A stretch of DNA of 64,000 bases from Rusavskia elegans (GCA_011316305.1 SAUG01000130.1:41218-105217), one strand, 5' to 3'. Counted from the stretch's first letter, positions 30,883 to 42,620 are shown. The notes: generated by a model not told the origin, from the letters alone. A program made the numbers and translations.

Positions 30883-31696
30883 ATACCCAATAATGCATAC
30901 AATCCTCCTCAATGGCTATCCCTTCGTCCGCTTAAAAAAAAAGGCGAATAAATTCCGCCCTACTAGACTCGGTATGCCGAATCATGTCATCAATCTTAAT
31001 GAGAACCGTGTGACACTCGATAAATAGATACCTCGACGAAACTCATCGTTCTTACGATTGCTCGATTGGACGGTTGGTGCTCCCTATGCAAAATGACAGT
31101 ACACCGCACGGCAAACGCAAAAATATAGGAGCCGAGTACCATTCCATAATCCTACCACTTACGGTCATTGCGCTATTATATTGTGTACGCTTCCAGCAGT
31201 CGCACAGTAATATTCCTGCGCCTTTTAGAAAAAGACTCCGATATCAGATACCGACTATTGGACCTGGGTATGCTTTAGTCAAAATGGCAGGTGCAGCAGC
31301 AAGGTATGCGAACCCCCTAATCAATGGATCAAGAGCAAGGAAGGAACAAAGATAGATAATCAGTGAAAATCTTCAAGTTCGAAATCCATAACATTGCTAT
31401 ATACTACAATTTTCGACCCCAACACCCTGCCGTTGATTGGGGGTATCATGATAGCGACCGAACTTTTCCCCTGAAAGCGGATGTCGAAAAGCATATATAC
31501 AAATAGTGCTACAACATTCGGAGCCGTGATAGTACAGGAATAACGATGCAAAATGGCACCAGACATTCGTTGGAAACAGGATAGGCACCACACAGTAGCC
31601 CATTTTCGAAGTGAAGGCAAAAATTTGATTGGGGTATAATGCAGGTTTTCGTAAAAAGCTACGGCCGTCGTCGAGGGTTGATACTGCTTTCAACGC
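30883..31696. other. Intergenic, convergent 3' flanks
   Basis: 814 bp between the stops of the lipoate ligase and RasGEF genes. Moderately AT-rich, with an A9 run near 30935. No coding region supported. Confidence 0.5.
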
Positions 31697-34600
31697 TCAA
31701 TGCGGCCGTGGCGTCGTATCTCTCGGTTCAAGTAACAATGAACGTCGGTAATAGTTTTGAACATTCGTCTGCTCGCTGGATCGAACTCGCACAAGTTGAT
31801 CCTGTATCCAGGTCTGCAGTTCCGGCACCTCGGTGAAGCGGTAGGGGATTTGGAATCGTTGGAGCTCGCTGATGATTTTGGCGGTCTTCATGTGCTTGCC
31901 GAAATTGATGACGGGCACAGTGGTGTCGTCGTTCTCGATTGAAAGCTGGCGGGTGGTTTGGTTGCCCACGTCGACAAATGTGAGGTCGGTGAGGTAGGTG
32001 CCCACAAAAGGGATACAAGGTGGAATGGTGTTTTGGAGACGCTGGCGCAGGGCAGCATAGTTACGGGAGATCTCGACTACTTCCTTCAGCATGTCTAGCT
32101 TTGCCTTTGTCTTGGATGAGATCTGGTCCCAGGTCCGTTTGAGACGGAGGATCGTCGACGAGTTGAGCGAGCAGATGATGGCCATGAGCGAGTCGTAATT
32201 CTCAAGTTGGAGGCATTTTTTCGCGATCTTCACCCATTGTTTGATCGTGGTAGCACGCTTCTTATGGTCCTCCGACGCGAGTATTGAGTCTGCAACTAAA
32301 TTCGCAAGATCCGTGGATAGTCGGGACATGGCGCGCACATTCACGGCCATCGAGCTAGTCTTCTTGGTCCACTCCGTTGCCAGTAGCTCCTCTGGCAAGA
32401 TCGAACAGAATATCCGTGATTCTTTCAGAGTAAACTGCCGCGCGAGCTCAAGAGGATCAAAGTCGAGGATGCTGATGGTGGCGCCGTTGTGCTTCCAGGA
32501 CTTCAAGAGGTTCATCTGATGCTTTGTGATGATGGCTGCAGGCATTGGAGAATCCGGTGCCACATAGGTCGCGATCGAGGTATTAGTCTTGCCCATTGAT
32601 GACACAAGTCGTGGAACCAGTGGCCCACTGGCGGCATTGACTTTCTCAGCCAAAGCTGCCAATCGTTTACCAGCTGTAGGAAGGACGATCAATAGCTGTC
32701 GACTTGCGAAAGGGACAATCAGCTCCAGAGCCGGGTTGTCGCAATCGTTTCGCCAATGAGACTCTAACCAACCCTTGAGCACGTTGTATACTCGAAGTCG
32801 AACCGGGCCAGATATACTTGGGCTCTCGCCAACGTATTGGAATCGGTCGATGAGCGCCTGCGCGAATCCGACCGGTGTAGTGAAAAGACGAAAGGTGAGA
32901 TAGAAAGTACGGACAAAAGAAGCATCAGGCGTTGAGTCATGTGTAGTAAGTCGTTCGATAAGTGCTGGCAAGGTTCCCCCACTGATTTGCCCTTCCTTGT
33001 TGTACACCAGTTCGTGAGCAAACGTTTTCTCCAGGACCTTATTTTCTGTCTCCTCGCACTCGTCCTGAAAAGTCCCCTGGCTAGTGGCAAAGCTGCCACA
33101 CACAGAAGATGCCAGGTAAGTATTGTCAGGGGATGTGGCTCGAGTCGAAGCTTGCGAAACAGCACTGCTCTCTGAGTCTCGAAGACTCCCAATATAAGTA
33201 CTGCCTCCCCCAGAGCTAGAGATATCAAGACTATCAGCATTGGCTGAATCTCCCTGGTTACTGTCGAAGGAGGACTGAACAGACGGGCTATAGTCCTCTT
33301 GCGCCAGGAGTGATCCAGCGAAAGCTGGTAATGGAGGCAGCAGCGAGTGTACCGAAAGATGGCTGGAGATACCATCAGACACATCAGTCGATACACCTAG
33401 TCCTGGTGGCGCTGATACTGCAGCTCCTTCTGGGATCTGCCCGGTGATGCGTTGTTGATGTGGATTTGCAACGGATATCGGGGGCGGCGGAGGCTCGCAT
33501 TGGGGTTCAGCAGGTACTGGCAAGTCTTTCTCGGTAGGATCGACCTCTTTGGCTGTTATTGGTGGTAGGGATGCCGTCAAACTCACCGCCTGACCTTGGT
33601 TATCCAATGCTGCCAGGTCCAGCCCAAGTGGCTCGAATACGAAATCCCCAATTTGTTCCAAAACATATCGAGATTCAGCAACGCAATCGCCAGCGGCACG
33701 CACACATGCGGTTGCAGATTCCATCAACACTTTCCCTTCCGTCGGTAGTAGGATGTCCTCATGTTCTCCGGCACGGCTCAAGTGAAAGACATCACGAGTT
33801 GCTTCCACCAAGTCATATATCCGGTGGTACATATCATCCCGAGCGTCGCGAAGCAATTCAGACCGTTGCTGATCTCTTTCGAACACTTCTTCCACGATTC
33901 TGAGCATCTTTTGGCATGAGATCACAGACTGCTGTGTGGTAAGTAGCAACTCCGAAGACGAACGGGACTGGAGCTGAAGGCCAATGAAACTTCCAAGAAA
34001 ACCAAGAAAGGTATCGTGCGATTCATTCAACTGGAACGAGGCGAGGGACAATCGAAGGGCAGCTGTCGTATTTCCATTAGTCGAAAGTCGATGGGAAAGG
34101 GATTGTCTCTGATAGTTGTATGCATGGGAGTCGGTGCTGCCAGGCCTGATGCCTGTGCGCGACGAGCGTTTGTAGCGTGGTCGGACATTTGAGGGTTGTT
34201 CCCTTGCATGATCATGATTGGCATTGCTGTCGTTTTCTTCCGAGAAGTGACAAGTTAAAGCGGTAGGGGCCCCAATTTGACCGTGCGCGTGTCCAAAAAC
34301 AGTACAGTCTGCAGGTGGCGTCGGCGGCACAAGAGTCTGTGTTGGAACAACGTCCACAATGCCTTGCGGTGAGACCAGGTCATTATTCCATATGTCCAGA
34401 AATTTAACCCCTCGGGTGACGACCTTGAAAGCCTTCATGATGATTTCGTCCAGCGTCAGAATAATTGAGTGCTGAGCGGCAGAAAGATCCTCGAGCTGTC
34501 TTGCTGTTTTAACGAACGATGACAAGTCAGACAGAAGAGCCTTGCGATTACGGCGGAGGCCTCGATGAGACTGGATGACGGATGATTCACGATCCAAGCA

Positions 34601-35284
34601 GCTTGTCCTTTCCTGCAAAAAAATAAGTCGATGGCCTTGATTGATTCCGGTGCTGCAAGCGCATTCCAGACTGTGAGATTGACCACTTACCAAGAGACAC
34701 CGAACACCTGCGACCAGTCCACGAACATAGTCCTGGTTTGCCAACGCTTCCAAGCCATGAATGCTACTACCTTTTGCAAGGTCCCAGAACTTTGTCAGTG
34801 CATTCAAAAGAACGCGAGCTGGCTCGTTGTTGTACGGTTCGCAGTAGTTGGTCGGTAGCCAGCCACGGGCCCCTGATGAGAGCAGTGTGCCATCGGCCCA
34901 CCCGTTGGTGTGAACGGAATGAATGAGGATGATGTCGCCGTAGTTGAGCGGTAATGTGATGGTGGAGGACTTCTCATCGCAGGTGGGATGGAAGGAATAG
35001 AATGCGCGAAGGTAGGTTTGGAAGGACAAGTGTGAGGGATCTTTTGGTGCTTGTAAGTCATCTTGAGAAGCTTGGGGCGTCAAGGGAGGAGTGATCTGTC
35101 CACTTTTGCGTGATATCCTTGGCCTCGCCCCGCGTGTCAAGGTCCTTTGCGAGCAACTGGATGTGTTGCTTGACGTTCTCGAGCAATCTTTGGTAAATGA
35201 CAGAGGTGCTACGATTAGGTCGGGGCGGTTCACCGACTCCATGATGTCAGAAATGATTGCATCCGGGGTCTCGTCGTATTCCAT
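31697..35284 (-). CDS. Ras guanine-nucleotide exchange factor (Cdc25-type) with SH3 domain
   Basis: Activates Ras by GDP release, upstream of cAMP/PKA or MAPK signalling. The open frame spans 1195 codons, but 34690-34613 is a perfect in-frame 78-nt intron (GTAAGT..TTTTTTTGCAG), so the protein is about 1169 residues. Domains: an SH3 at residues ~90-155 (LRAFYSFHP, GDIILIHSVHTNGWADG, RGWLPTNYCEP), a long helical and Ser-rich middle, and a RasGEF_N segment near 730-815 (SGGTLPALIERLT, SFVRTFYLTFRLFTTP). The catalytic Cdc25 homology domain lies at ~910-1140 (DPLELARQFTLKES, QWVKIAKKCLQLENYDSLMA, IPPCIPFVGTYLTDLTFVD). The architecture is that of yeast Cdc25 and Schizosaccharomyces Ste6-type exchange factors. 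The N-terminus has Ser/Thr-Pro sites suggesting kinase regulation. Confidence 0.93.
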   Translation of the reverse strand: MEYDETPDAIISDIMESVNRPDLIVAPLSFTKDCSRTSSNTSSCSQRTLTRGARPRISRKSGQITPPLTPQASQDDLQAPKDPSHLSFQTYLRAFYSFHPTCDEKSSTITLPLNYGDIILIHSVHTNGWADGTLLSSGARGWLPTNYCEPYNNEPARVLLNALTKFWDLAKGSSIHGLEALANQDYVRGLVAGVRCLLVSGQSHSLECACSTGINQGHRLIFLQERTSCLDRESSVIQSHRGLRRNRKALLSDLSSFVKTARQLEDLSAAQHSIILTLDEIIMKAFKVVTRGVKFLDIWNNDLVSPQGIVDVVPTQTLVPPTPPADCTVFGHAHGQIGAPTALTCHFSEENDSNANHDHAREQPSNVRPRYKRSSRTGIRPGSTDSHAYNYQRQSLSHRLSTNGNTTAALRLSLASFQLNESHDTFLGFLGSFIGLQLQSRSSSELLLTTQQSVISCQKMLRIVEEVFERDQQRSELLRDARDDMYHRIYDLVEATRDVFHLSRAGEHEDILLPTEGKVLMESATACVRAAGDCVAESRYVLEQIGDFVFEPLGLDLAALDNQGQAVSLTASLPPITAKEVDPTEKDLPVPAEPQCEPPPPPISVANPHQQRITGQIPEGAAVSAPPGLGVSTDVSDGISSHLSVHSLLPPLPAFAGSLLAQEDYSPSVQSSFDSNQGDSANADSLDISSSGGGSTYIGSLRDSESSAVSQASTRATSPDNTYLASSVCGSFATSQGTFQDECEETENKVLEKTFAHELVYNKEGQISGGTLPALIERLTTHDSTPDASFVRTFYLTFRLFTTPVGFAQALIDRFQYVGESPSISGPVRLRVYNVLKGWLESHWRNDCDNPALELIVPFASRQLLIVLPTAGKRLAALAEKVNAASGPLVPRLVSSMGKTNTSIATYVAPDSPMPAAIITKHQMNLLKSWKHNGATISILDFDPLELARQFTLKESRIFCSILPEELLATEWTKKTSSMAVNVRAMSRLSTDLANLVADSILASEDHKKRATTIKQWVKIAKKCLQLENYDSLMAIICSLNSSTILRLKRTWDQISSKTKAKLDMLKEVVEISRNYAALRQRLQNTIPPCIPFVGTYLTDLTFVDVGNQTTRQLSIENDDTTVPVINFGKHMKTAKIISELQRFQIPYRFTEVPELQTWIQDQLVRVRSSEQTNVQNYYRRSLLLEPRDTTPRPH

Positions 35285-37605
35285 GAACGGGACGCTGAGC
35301 CGGTCGTATTCTCATACAGTTGACGGGCTGTGTTTATGTGGGTTAGGAATGAAGAGCGAGGCGTGGAATGATGGTGGGGAATGGATAGCTGCATACCGAT
35401 AGCACCTCAATATTACCTCATGAGCATCAAGTATTGAGTCCCCAGGATCCTGCTGGACTGTCGTGGATCGTTCGTCGGCAAGCGTCCTTCAGGAAATCCA
35501 AGTATACCACTCCGTACTCGAAAGTTTTGATTTGGGGAAAGGAATGCTCTGTGCCTCGAAGCAAGGAGAGAATTGGACGTTGGACGTTGGAAAGGAACAA
35601 GGGAGGCGCGATGAAGGAGATCGACGGTCCTATCCAGGGATCCAGTGGTAGTTCGTCGATGGTGGGGAGTTGGCTGAGATCGAAGGTTGACGGTGGTGAC
35701 CCTAGTCTAGCAGGTGCTCCATCTAACAATCACGTTCAACATCCATGTAGAGATCTAGACGTACAGCGGGTGTTGGATTACTTTAATAATAATAATAAAG
35801 AAATGAACAATTGGTTTATTTACATCGAATTATTGGAAGAAGACGAGCAAATCGACATGTAGATATAGCAGCGTCGTGCACCGGAGCCACTCCTCTCCCA
35901 TCCCTCATGTCGGCGTATCATGGGTGCACACACATGCTTTATTGAGCAGCCTCGATGGGGCAGCAGTGCGTCGAGAAGCTTTTGCACGAGAGAAGGCCTC
36001 CAGATACAACGTCGTTCACACTGCATGGCTCCACGCCAAGGTGACGGGGATGCATCTAGCGTGGAACTACTGGCTCGGGAGGAGACCCGACCGTCTGGTT
36101 ATTGCTCTCGACCGTTAGGCTTGGCATAACGACTATTGAAGACCCCCTGAACCAACCTCCGATCTCTTGAAAGTGTAAATAAATGCATCCTCACTGAACA
36201 ACGCTCGTACCCGCATTGTTCTGACTTTCTGAGTAATCTTTATGCGAGCCCACCATCATTCTGTCCCTGCAGTGGCACCGCCCCATCTTTCGCCACACGT
36301 GAGCCCTTTCCCATCAGAGATCCCTCCATTATCATCTAGATATTCAGATGGGTTGAAAAGATGCATCCAACCATTGAGGTATTGGACGGCCGGGGTTCAC
36401 TGATCTGAATCCTAATCCCCAAGAGGCGATGCCGCAAGAAACCCTCCCACTTGAACCCTGGACCCTTTTGGTGGCGTGCGTCCAGCACCACCGTTCGGCA
36501 GCCCCCTCGTGATGGAATCCATTCCCCGTCCCGCTACTACTCTGTACCGCCGCAGCAATTCTTGCCGGCCTTGACTTGGACTTATCGTTCTGCATTTGCA
36601 TAATCGAATTGGGGAGCACAACGTCGACTGACGTCTGCATCTCAACCGACTCTTGGAAGCCCCATCAGATCCTCGACATCGCTGTACCCTCAAGATGACT
36701 GCTTCATGCAGTCCGCTTTCCAAGATCCCAATGGTCGAGCACAGACCTCATCGCAGTGGCTGGACTGGGCGCCTATATAGATAGAGATCTATGGCTCTTG
36801 TATTACTTATCCCATCCGATCCGCTGCTCGTCGGACAAGTCGATGCACTCTGACAGCAATTCGCTGGCACTGGTTGGTGGCTCTAACATGATGGGCTCGA
36901 CGAGTTCAAGCTGGATTGGCTGCTGATCGGAAGAATAAAACCCTTCCTCCTCTTCATGATTGGAAGGAAATCTCGACGGCAGAACTGGCAACGCTGTTGG
37001 CTCATGCTCTGACAGCAGCCAGCATTCACAACATGTAGGTCGGGCAACTGATTGCAGGTTCTGTATGGAGTCGATTCCTCTTGTTATCAGTCATCCCCAC
37101 GTTCCGAACGCACCAAGTCGATTGGGATGGCCATTAGGTTACGTGGGACTGCTAGCATCCATCTTGCCACCGCGTTGATCGGTTCATTATTGATTGGAAA
37201 TTTTCCAGTACGTGCAGAGTGTTGGGGATACGGGCTGGGGTCAAGCGTTCCTTCGACCGCACCAGACCGTATCCAATTCCCTTCTGCCAACCCATTCGAA
37301 CCACTCCCGCTGAAGTCACACTTTGTACCGACCCACCGGGCGCACCCCTGCGTATCCTTCCCTGATCTTACTATTCACTTCATAATATCAGAAGTCACTC
37401 TTCGTCTCTACACCAAAATGTGCAGCTTTACCCGACTTGAGCGCCGGTTGCCTATCCGGGACATTGCCCAAACGTTTACAGCCGCTTCGGGAACATGATG
37501 ATCCACTAGAGCGGGCCGTCCAAACCCTACAACATAGCTGCTGAAGAACATCTTTTCGTGGGGTTATAAGGGTGAATTATCGGTTATCATTATTGACCCT
37601 GCCCA
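35285..37605. other. Intergenic, 2.3 kb, left of the hAT element
   Basis: No gene I can support. Two minus-strand stretches, 37290-37087 and 36991-36803 (the latter encoding PNHEEEEGFYSSDQQP-like acidic sequence), look mildly protein-like, but no ATG, splice pair or family ties them together. 35290-35480 is the RasGEF promoter side. Confidence 0.45.
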
Positions 37606-37613
37606 ACCTCCGC
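37606..37613. repeat. Target-site duplication, left copy
   Basis: ACCTCCGC immediately outside the left terminal inverted repeat; identical to 40772-40779. Eight bp is the diagnostic length for hAT insertions. Confidence 0.9.
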
Positions 37614-37634
37614 CAGCGTGGGCGATCGCACCGC
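37614..37634 (+). repeat. hAT terminal inverted repeat, left
   Basis: 21 bp starting CAGCGTGGGCG; its reverse complement, with one transition, is at 40751-40771. Confidence 0.92.
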
Positions 37635-39929
37635 TTAAAACTAGCCATTATTCCGCACCGCACTAGCCTGTACCGTACCGTACCGACTAATTAGATAGCT
37701 AGTATAGCTCCGTACCGAGCCTTATACGGGCTAGCTGCTAGCTAGTTTATAGGGGTTTTAACCCTACTTTATATAATTAAACTTATCGAAATTCCTTTTT
37801 CTTTAACTATTTATTATATTAGTATACTATATACTAACTATATAAACTTTAAAGTTAAAACTTTTAAATATCTTAGTTTATAGATTATACTATCGGATTT
37901 AAGAAGATCTAGTATATATAGCTAAAATTAGATATATAGTACTTTTTTAACTTTATTTACTTTAATTCTAGAAAATATTTTACCTTTTAAAGTTATTTAG
38001 GAAGCGCTAGCTCTACCGCGAAATTCTAAAATATTAATTAGTAACGTTCGTTTAGACTAATTTTATTAATCTAATTAGCTAGTAGCCTAGACTTTTAATT
38101 TTATTCTACCCTATCGATTTTTTTTATTATTATTATTTTAATCTTCCTATCTTTCTATCTACTATATATTTTATCTAAATTAATTATTATAGATTAAAAA
38201 AATATTACTATCTATTTTAGATTAATTATAGAAAATTTAAATAATACCTAATATAGTATAGGTATTTAAAATATATACGAAAAGGTTATTTATTTTAACT
38301 TTCCCGAAAACAAATATATCTATACTATTATTAATATAAATAAAGATATTAAACGTAAGTTTATACCTATTAATAAACTAGCTAAATAAATAAAAAAGAC
38401 TTTAACGGTTATAAATTATAGCTTCTACGCTACTAATATAGAAAATTTAAAAAAATATTAGTTTTATAAAATCTATATAATTTTTTTTTTAGTTATTTCT
38501 ATTTCGATTAATTATTATATTAGACTATACGAAGTATAGTCGTAAGTATTATATCTATTTCGATAACTAGTCTACTAACCGTATATACGAATATTTAATA
38601 TAAAACTATTAAATTAATTCTAATAGTCTTTCCCCCGGCGATAATTTTTTTCCTTCTACTTTTAATTCGATTACCTCTTTTATAATAAAAAGTAAAGCCT
38701 TATCTACGCTACCTCTATTCTATAAAAGTTTAAAAAAGAAGTTTAAATATCTATTTATTCGATAAATTACGACTATATATCTATTATATCGAATTATTAA
38801 TAACTAATAGCTTCGCGAAATCCTTTTTTAGTTTAATAAATAACTATATAGAAAGGTTTTAAAGTTATATTATATAATTATAAATTAGATAAAAGTTTCT
38901 TTTAAAAATTATAAATATAAAATCCGGATATTAATCGAAAATATAAATAATAATATATATCTTTTATTTAATATATAGACTTCGAAAAATACTATCGCTT
39001 TTATCGCTATCTATTTCTATTTTATTAATAAATACTATTATATTCGGATAATTATACTAGTATTTTAATATATTCGGAACTTTTATTTCGGCGAAAACTA
39101 ATATATTACTATTAAATAAATTATTAAAAAATTCGAGATTATTCTACGCTTCGGATATTTCGTACTCGATAATACCGATATAAATAATATTTACTTTAAT
39201 ATTCTATTTCTAGATATTATTCCCTATTTAAATAAATAATATCGGCAGCTGCGATACTAGAGATTTATTTTTAATATCGCTATATAGATTTTCCTTTATA
39301 GTAATATTCCTATTAAATAGTTTAATGCCGAGATTATATTTATTTAAATAATAAAATAAAAATAGAAAAAGTTTAAACTTTAGTAGAAAAAAGGTTCTAT
39401 TAGTAAATTATATAATATTATTAAATAGATATATTAGAACTTCTAGTATTAGAAAGTTTTCTAAAATATATCTATTACTAATAGATTTAATAATTCCGAT
39501 TTCGATAGCCTTCTCTTTAAATAGGATAACGATATAAAATAGAATAGTAATAATAAAATAATCGAGCGAGGTATAAAGCTCCGGCGGCGTATTAATACCT
39601 TCGTTTTAAATATAAATAAATCTTCTTTTAATCTAGACCGTCTTTCTGGTAATAAATAGATAATACTTTCCTAAATATATAAAATACTAGAGCTATTTAA
39701 ATAGAAAATAATATTATTTTAAAGTAGAAATAGTACTAGTTTATATAATATAGCTAGCGAAGTTCTTCTATTATTCTGCTAAATTATTAAATATATCCGG
39801 AAAAAAAAATAGAAGTTTTTAATAATAGCGACGGTATATATAGAAGTTAATAATCCGGAATAATATTATATCTATTATATTCTAGGACTCTATTTAAAGA
39901 AGTTAGAAAAATACGAAATCTTCTATACT

Positions 39930-40450
39930 ATAAATCCGATTTATACTACTATTATAATAATAGATCCCCGGTTTAGATAGCTATAGTTTTTATAGAAATA
40001 GGTAGAATATAAGAGACCTATAAAAAAAAACGTTATTAATTTCTATAATCTATTCTATAGGGATCGACCTATTATATTAAATATAGCGCCGGCGGCCTCC
40101 GTTTTTACTCGCGCTTATATCTATAACCTAGCCTTTTTTATAACTAATAATCCCGATAATATAGTAGAAAATCCCTATAAAAAATACTATAGAATATATA
40201 GAATTAATCCGAAAACTTTATTAAAAGAAAAAATCGTAAACTAGTAGCGTATTTAGTCTATAAATACTTTATTAAAAATAGTATAAAATAGTTTCGCTAT
40301 TTCTACTATATAAGCCGAATATAAATAAATTTTTAGTAGTACTACGCGAATAGTTACTAGGTTATAAAAATAACTAGAAAAAGATTCGATAGAAATAAAT
40401 AAATATCTCCGGTTATAATATAGTTAAAAAATCGGAATTAAATACTAATA
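39930..40450 (+). pseudogene. hAT transposase relic, C-terminal half
   Basis: Read in a single frame (codons starting at positions divisible by three). The stretch shows IIIDPRFR then four TAG codons where Trp or Gln would be expected, VEYKRP, a second double TAG at 40242-40247 (the WW of hAT proteins), and FSSTTRIVTRL with EKDSIEINKYLRL. These are the catalytic-to-dimerisation segments of hAT transposases. The absence of frameshifts with many stops fits substitution-only RIP. The N-terminal part (about 38.3-39.9 kb) is too degraded for me to align by eye. Confidence 0.8.
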
Positions 40451-40750
40451 TTATAAAATAGCTTTAATTTTTTTATATATTCTATTAGATATATAGATCT
40501 TATATCTATTTATTAGAAGAGGTTATAAGAATATATAGTAGTAGATAGTATAGCCTTATAGAATTAATAAATTCGAGATTAAAAAAATTAATTCTATAAA
40601 TACGAATACGTAGGCGGGGGCTTAATACTAAAAATAATATTTTATAAAAACCTAGTACCGCCCGTACCTAATTAGATTAGTACTAGTACCGCTCCGTACC
40701 GCTGATTAGTAGACCCGTACCGTACCAGCACTAGCGTCGGTACGGTGCGG

Positions 40751-40771
40751 GCGGTGCGATTGCCCACGCTG
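40751..40771 (-). repeat. hAT terminal inverted repeat, right
   Basis: Reverse complement begins CAGCGTGGGCA and matches 37614-37634 at 20 of 21 positions. Confidence 0.92.
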
Positions 40772-40779
40772 ACCTCCGC
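40772..40779. repeat. Target-site duplication, right copy
   Basis: ACCTCCGC, identical to 37606-37613 and directly abutting the right inverted repeat. Confidence 0.9.
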
Positions 40780-41333
40780 TATTATTCCGCAATCAATGCG
40801 GCTGGATTCCCACCTCCAGCTCGTATTCCATACCACCTATCGGATGTTATCATGGATGCTCCTTACGGAAAGATGGCCCAGTGGTGTTATCACCGGTATT
40901 TTACAAGTGGCACAAGAGGGTCTAATTAGGATGCCCCTGCCTTCTTGAACGCTGACCCAAGCTCACCACAAGGATTTTCTGAGGTAAAAGATCTCCGCCA
41001 GGAGCATGGGAGCTCGAAGACACTAAAGTGGACCGTTGTTATGTCGATCTTCATCGAATTATTCTCAAAACAGAACCTGCTGATTCGGATACGACAGCGA
41101 CTCTCGGCAAAATCGCACCGTTGCGGCTTTGCGGTCAACAACGGGCAACGGCGAAGGTGTGACCAAGGAACCCTAGCCGGGATTTTCCTACTGGATGACA
41201 CTATTGCACCACAAACTTCTCGATAAGCTAATAGCTTTCTTTTCCTTTCAGGAAAACAGGCAGATCATCCGAGCGGTCAAACGATTAGTTACCGTCCCCC
41301 CACGGGTCTAATGGCAAGGTCGAAAGATGCCGC
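40780..41333. other. Intergenic between the hAT element and ALG14
   Basis: 554 bp with ordinary base composition, showing that RIP did not spread detectably beyond the transposon. No gene supported. Confidence 0.5.
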
Positions 41334-42172
41334 TCATTGTATGAGTGCACCGATGTAATCCCCGAAACCTTTTCTTGATAGATCCTCCCACTGCACCAGC
41401 ATACGGTTCACCATTCCGCAAGCGACCAGAATTCTACCACTGAGGCTCAAGGAGTTGACTCTTGCCCAACTTTCAACATAGATCGTTCGCATTTTCCCCT
41501 CGGTACCCCTGAGGTTCAGGAAGCGGAGCAGCAGGGATGCGGCAATGACCAGCACGGCAGTGGCGGGGCCGTTCGCGATGATCAGGTCAGGGTATGTATA
41601 GCGTGGAGTCCTTGGTGTCAACCTTTCGGTCTGATGTTGGTTTGTGTCTGGTCGCAAGGTTTGTTGTGTACGAGGCGCTCCCAGAAAAGTAAAGCACGCA
41701 ACTAGGCAGCGAAGTGATGATACCGGGGTAGTCCACAATGGCTGATGGATCCTACGCGCTCGTGGGATGACGCTGATGTCGTAGGTTGAGGGTACCAGGA
41801 CAGCTCCGTCCTCGTGTCTACGTTTAGCTTCCAATGCACATTCGAAATCCACTGCCTTTGAGGCACTGAAGCCGTCGCCACTACTGACGATGTAGCTGCG
41901 ATGGGTATAAGAATTCGGATCGAGATCACCGAGGAGCGAGAACATCTCTGAGGTGTGCCCACCGCTACCCAAGACCACCAGGAGACGTGTTGGCTGGCCA
42001 CGCAGGCGAGAACGTGGTTTCGTCGGGTTGAATGCCGGGAGAACGTAGAGGAGCCGAAGCTGAGGATCATGATTAGCATTCAATCAGCAGGTGTGATGGA
42101 GATCCATCTTCTTACAAATGTAGAAACCAGGACCACCACCGCAGCTGCCAATACGTAGGGAATGGCAGGCAT
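41334..42172 (-). CDS. ALG14: UDP-GlcNAc transferase subunit Alg14
   Basis: Membrane anchor of the Alg13-Alg14 enzyme that adds the second GlcNAc to dolichol-PP-GlcNAc on the cytosolic ER face. Exons 42172-42116 and 42059-41334 (56-nt intron, GTAAGA..CAG) give 260 residues. The first exon supplies the N-terminal membrane helix MPAIPYVLAAAVVVLVSTF, which a start inside the second exon would lack. The core has RLLVVLGSGGHTSEMFSLLG (Rossmann glycine-rich loop), a YPDLIIANGPATAV block, and the C-terminal IYVESWARVNSLSLSGRI and VQWEDL, all standard for Alg14. The section between residues ~145 and 180 is more variable. Divergent from the Ima1 gene. Confidence 0.93.
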
Positions 42173-42620
42173 ATCCTAACCGACCTTCCCAGAGCACTGG
42201 ACAACGGTATCAAGAAAAGTCGTATCCGACAACAACACAACGCTCCAATAGTATATCGATCATAAAGCCTCTCGCAATTGTTGCTCAGGAGCTCAACACT
42301 TACCGGAAGCTGATCGTTTTATTGTCACAATGGCGTTGTCCCGCGAAGACGTAACAATAGGCATCCAGCTTCAGAGTATAGGAATGCCATACTTTGTTCT
42401 GCACTTGTGATGTTACCTCTTCCGTCAGTCAGCGTCTTGCATCCTGCGTACCATCCTCTGAACGACCGTCACATAATACACCAATAATCTCTTCAATTTT
42501 CGTTGCATCTTACCTCATACTTAAATCTTTGGTCCATATCTGGCTAGGCGCGGACGGCGATAAGAAATCTCAAAAGACCGAGATCTCGACTACACCAGTA
42601 TCCAGCCATCAACAACAGCG
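42173..42620. other. Divergent intergenic region ALG14 / IMA1
   Basis: 448 bp between opposing start codons; both promoters lie here. No TATA box evident and no gene seen. Confidence 0.5.

Larger units (their letters stand above)
37614..40771 (+). mobile_element. RIP-degraded hAT DNA transposon, 3158 bp
   Basis: Bounded by an exact 8-bp target-site duplication (ACCTCCGC) and by 21-bp terminal inverted repeats beginning CAGCGTGGG, with one mismatch (G in the left copy, A in the right). Both ends carry several GTACCG motifs (left 37670, 37675, 37680, 37711; right between 40655 and 40740). The interior is extremely AT-rich and almost free of CpA and TpG while CpG, CpT and CpC persist, the mark of intense repeat-induced point mutation. 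On the plus strand one frame still reads as an hAT transposase with Trp codons turned to TAG: IIIDPRFR near 39950-39980, and the C-terminal dimerisation region with INTLLKIV..NSFAIST..AEYK.IFSSTTRIVT near 40240-40440. The element is complete but cannot encode a functional enzyme. Confidence 0.93.

Noticed and set aside
35434..35862. 142-codon plus-strand frame upstream of the RasGEF
   Set aside because: No ATG start, no family, and it ends in low-complexity AAT repeats.
36803..37290. Two short protein-like stretches on the minus strand
   Set aside because: Acidic sequence is suggestive of an exon, but there is no start codon, convincing splice site or homology to join them.
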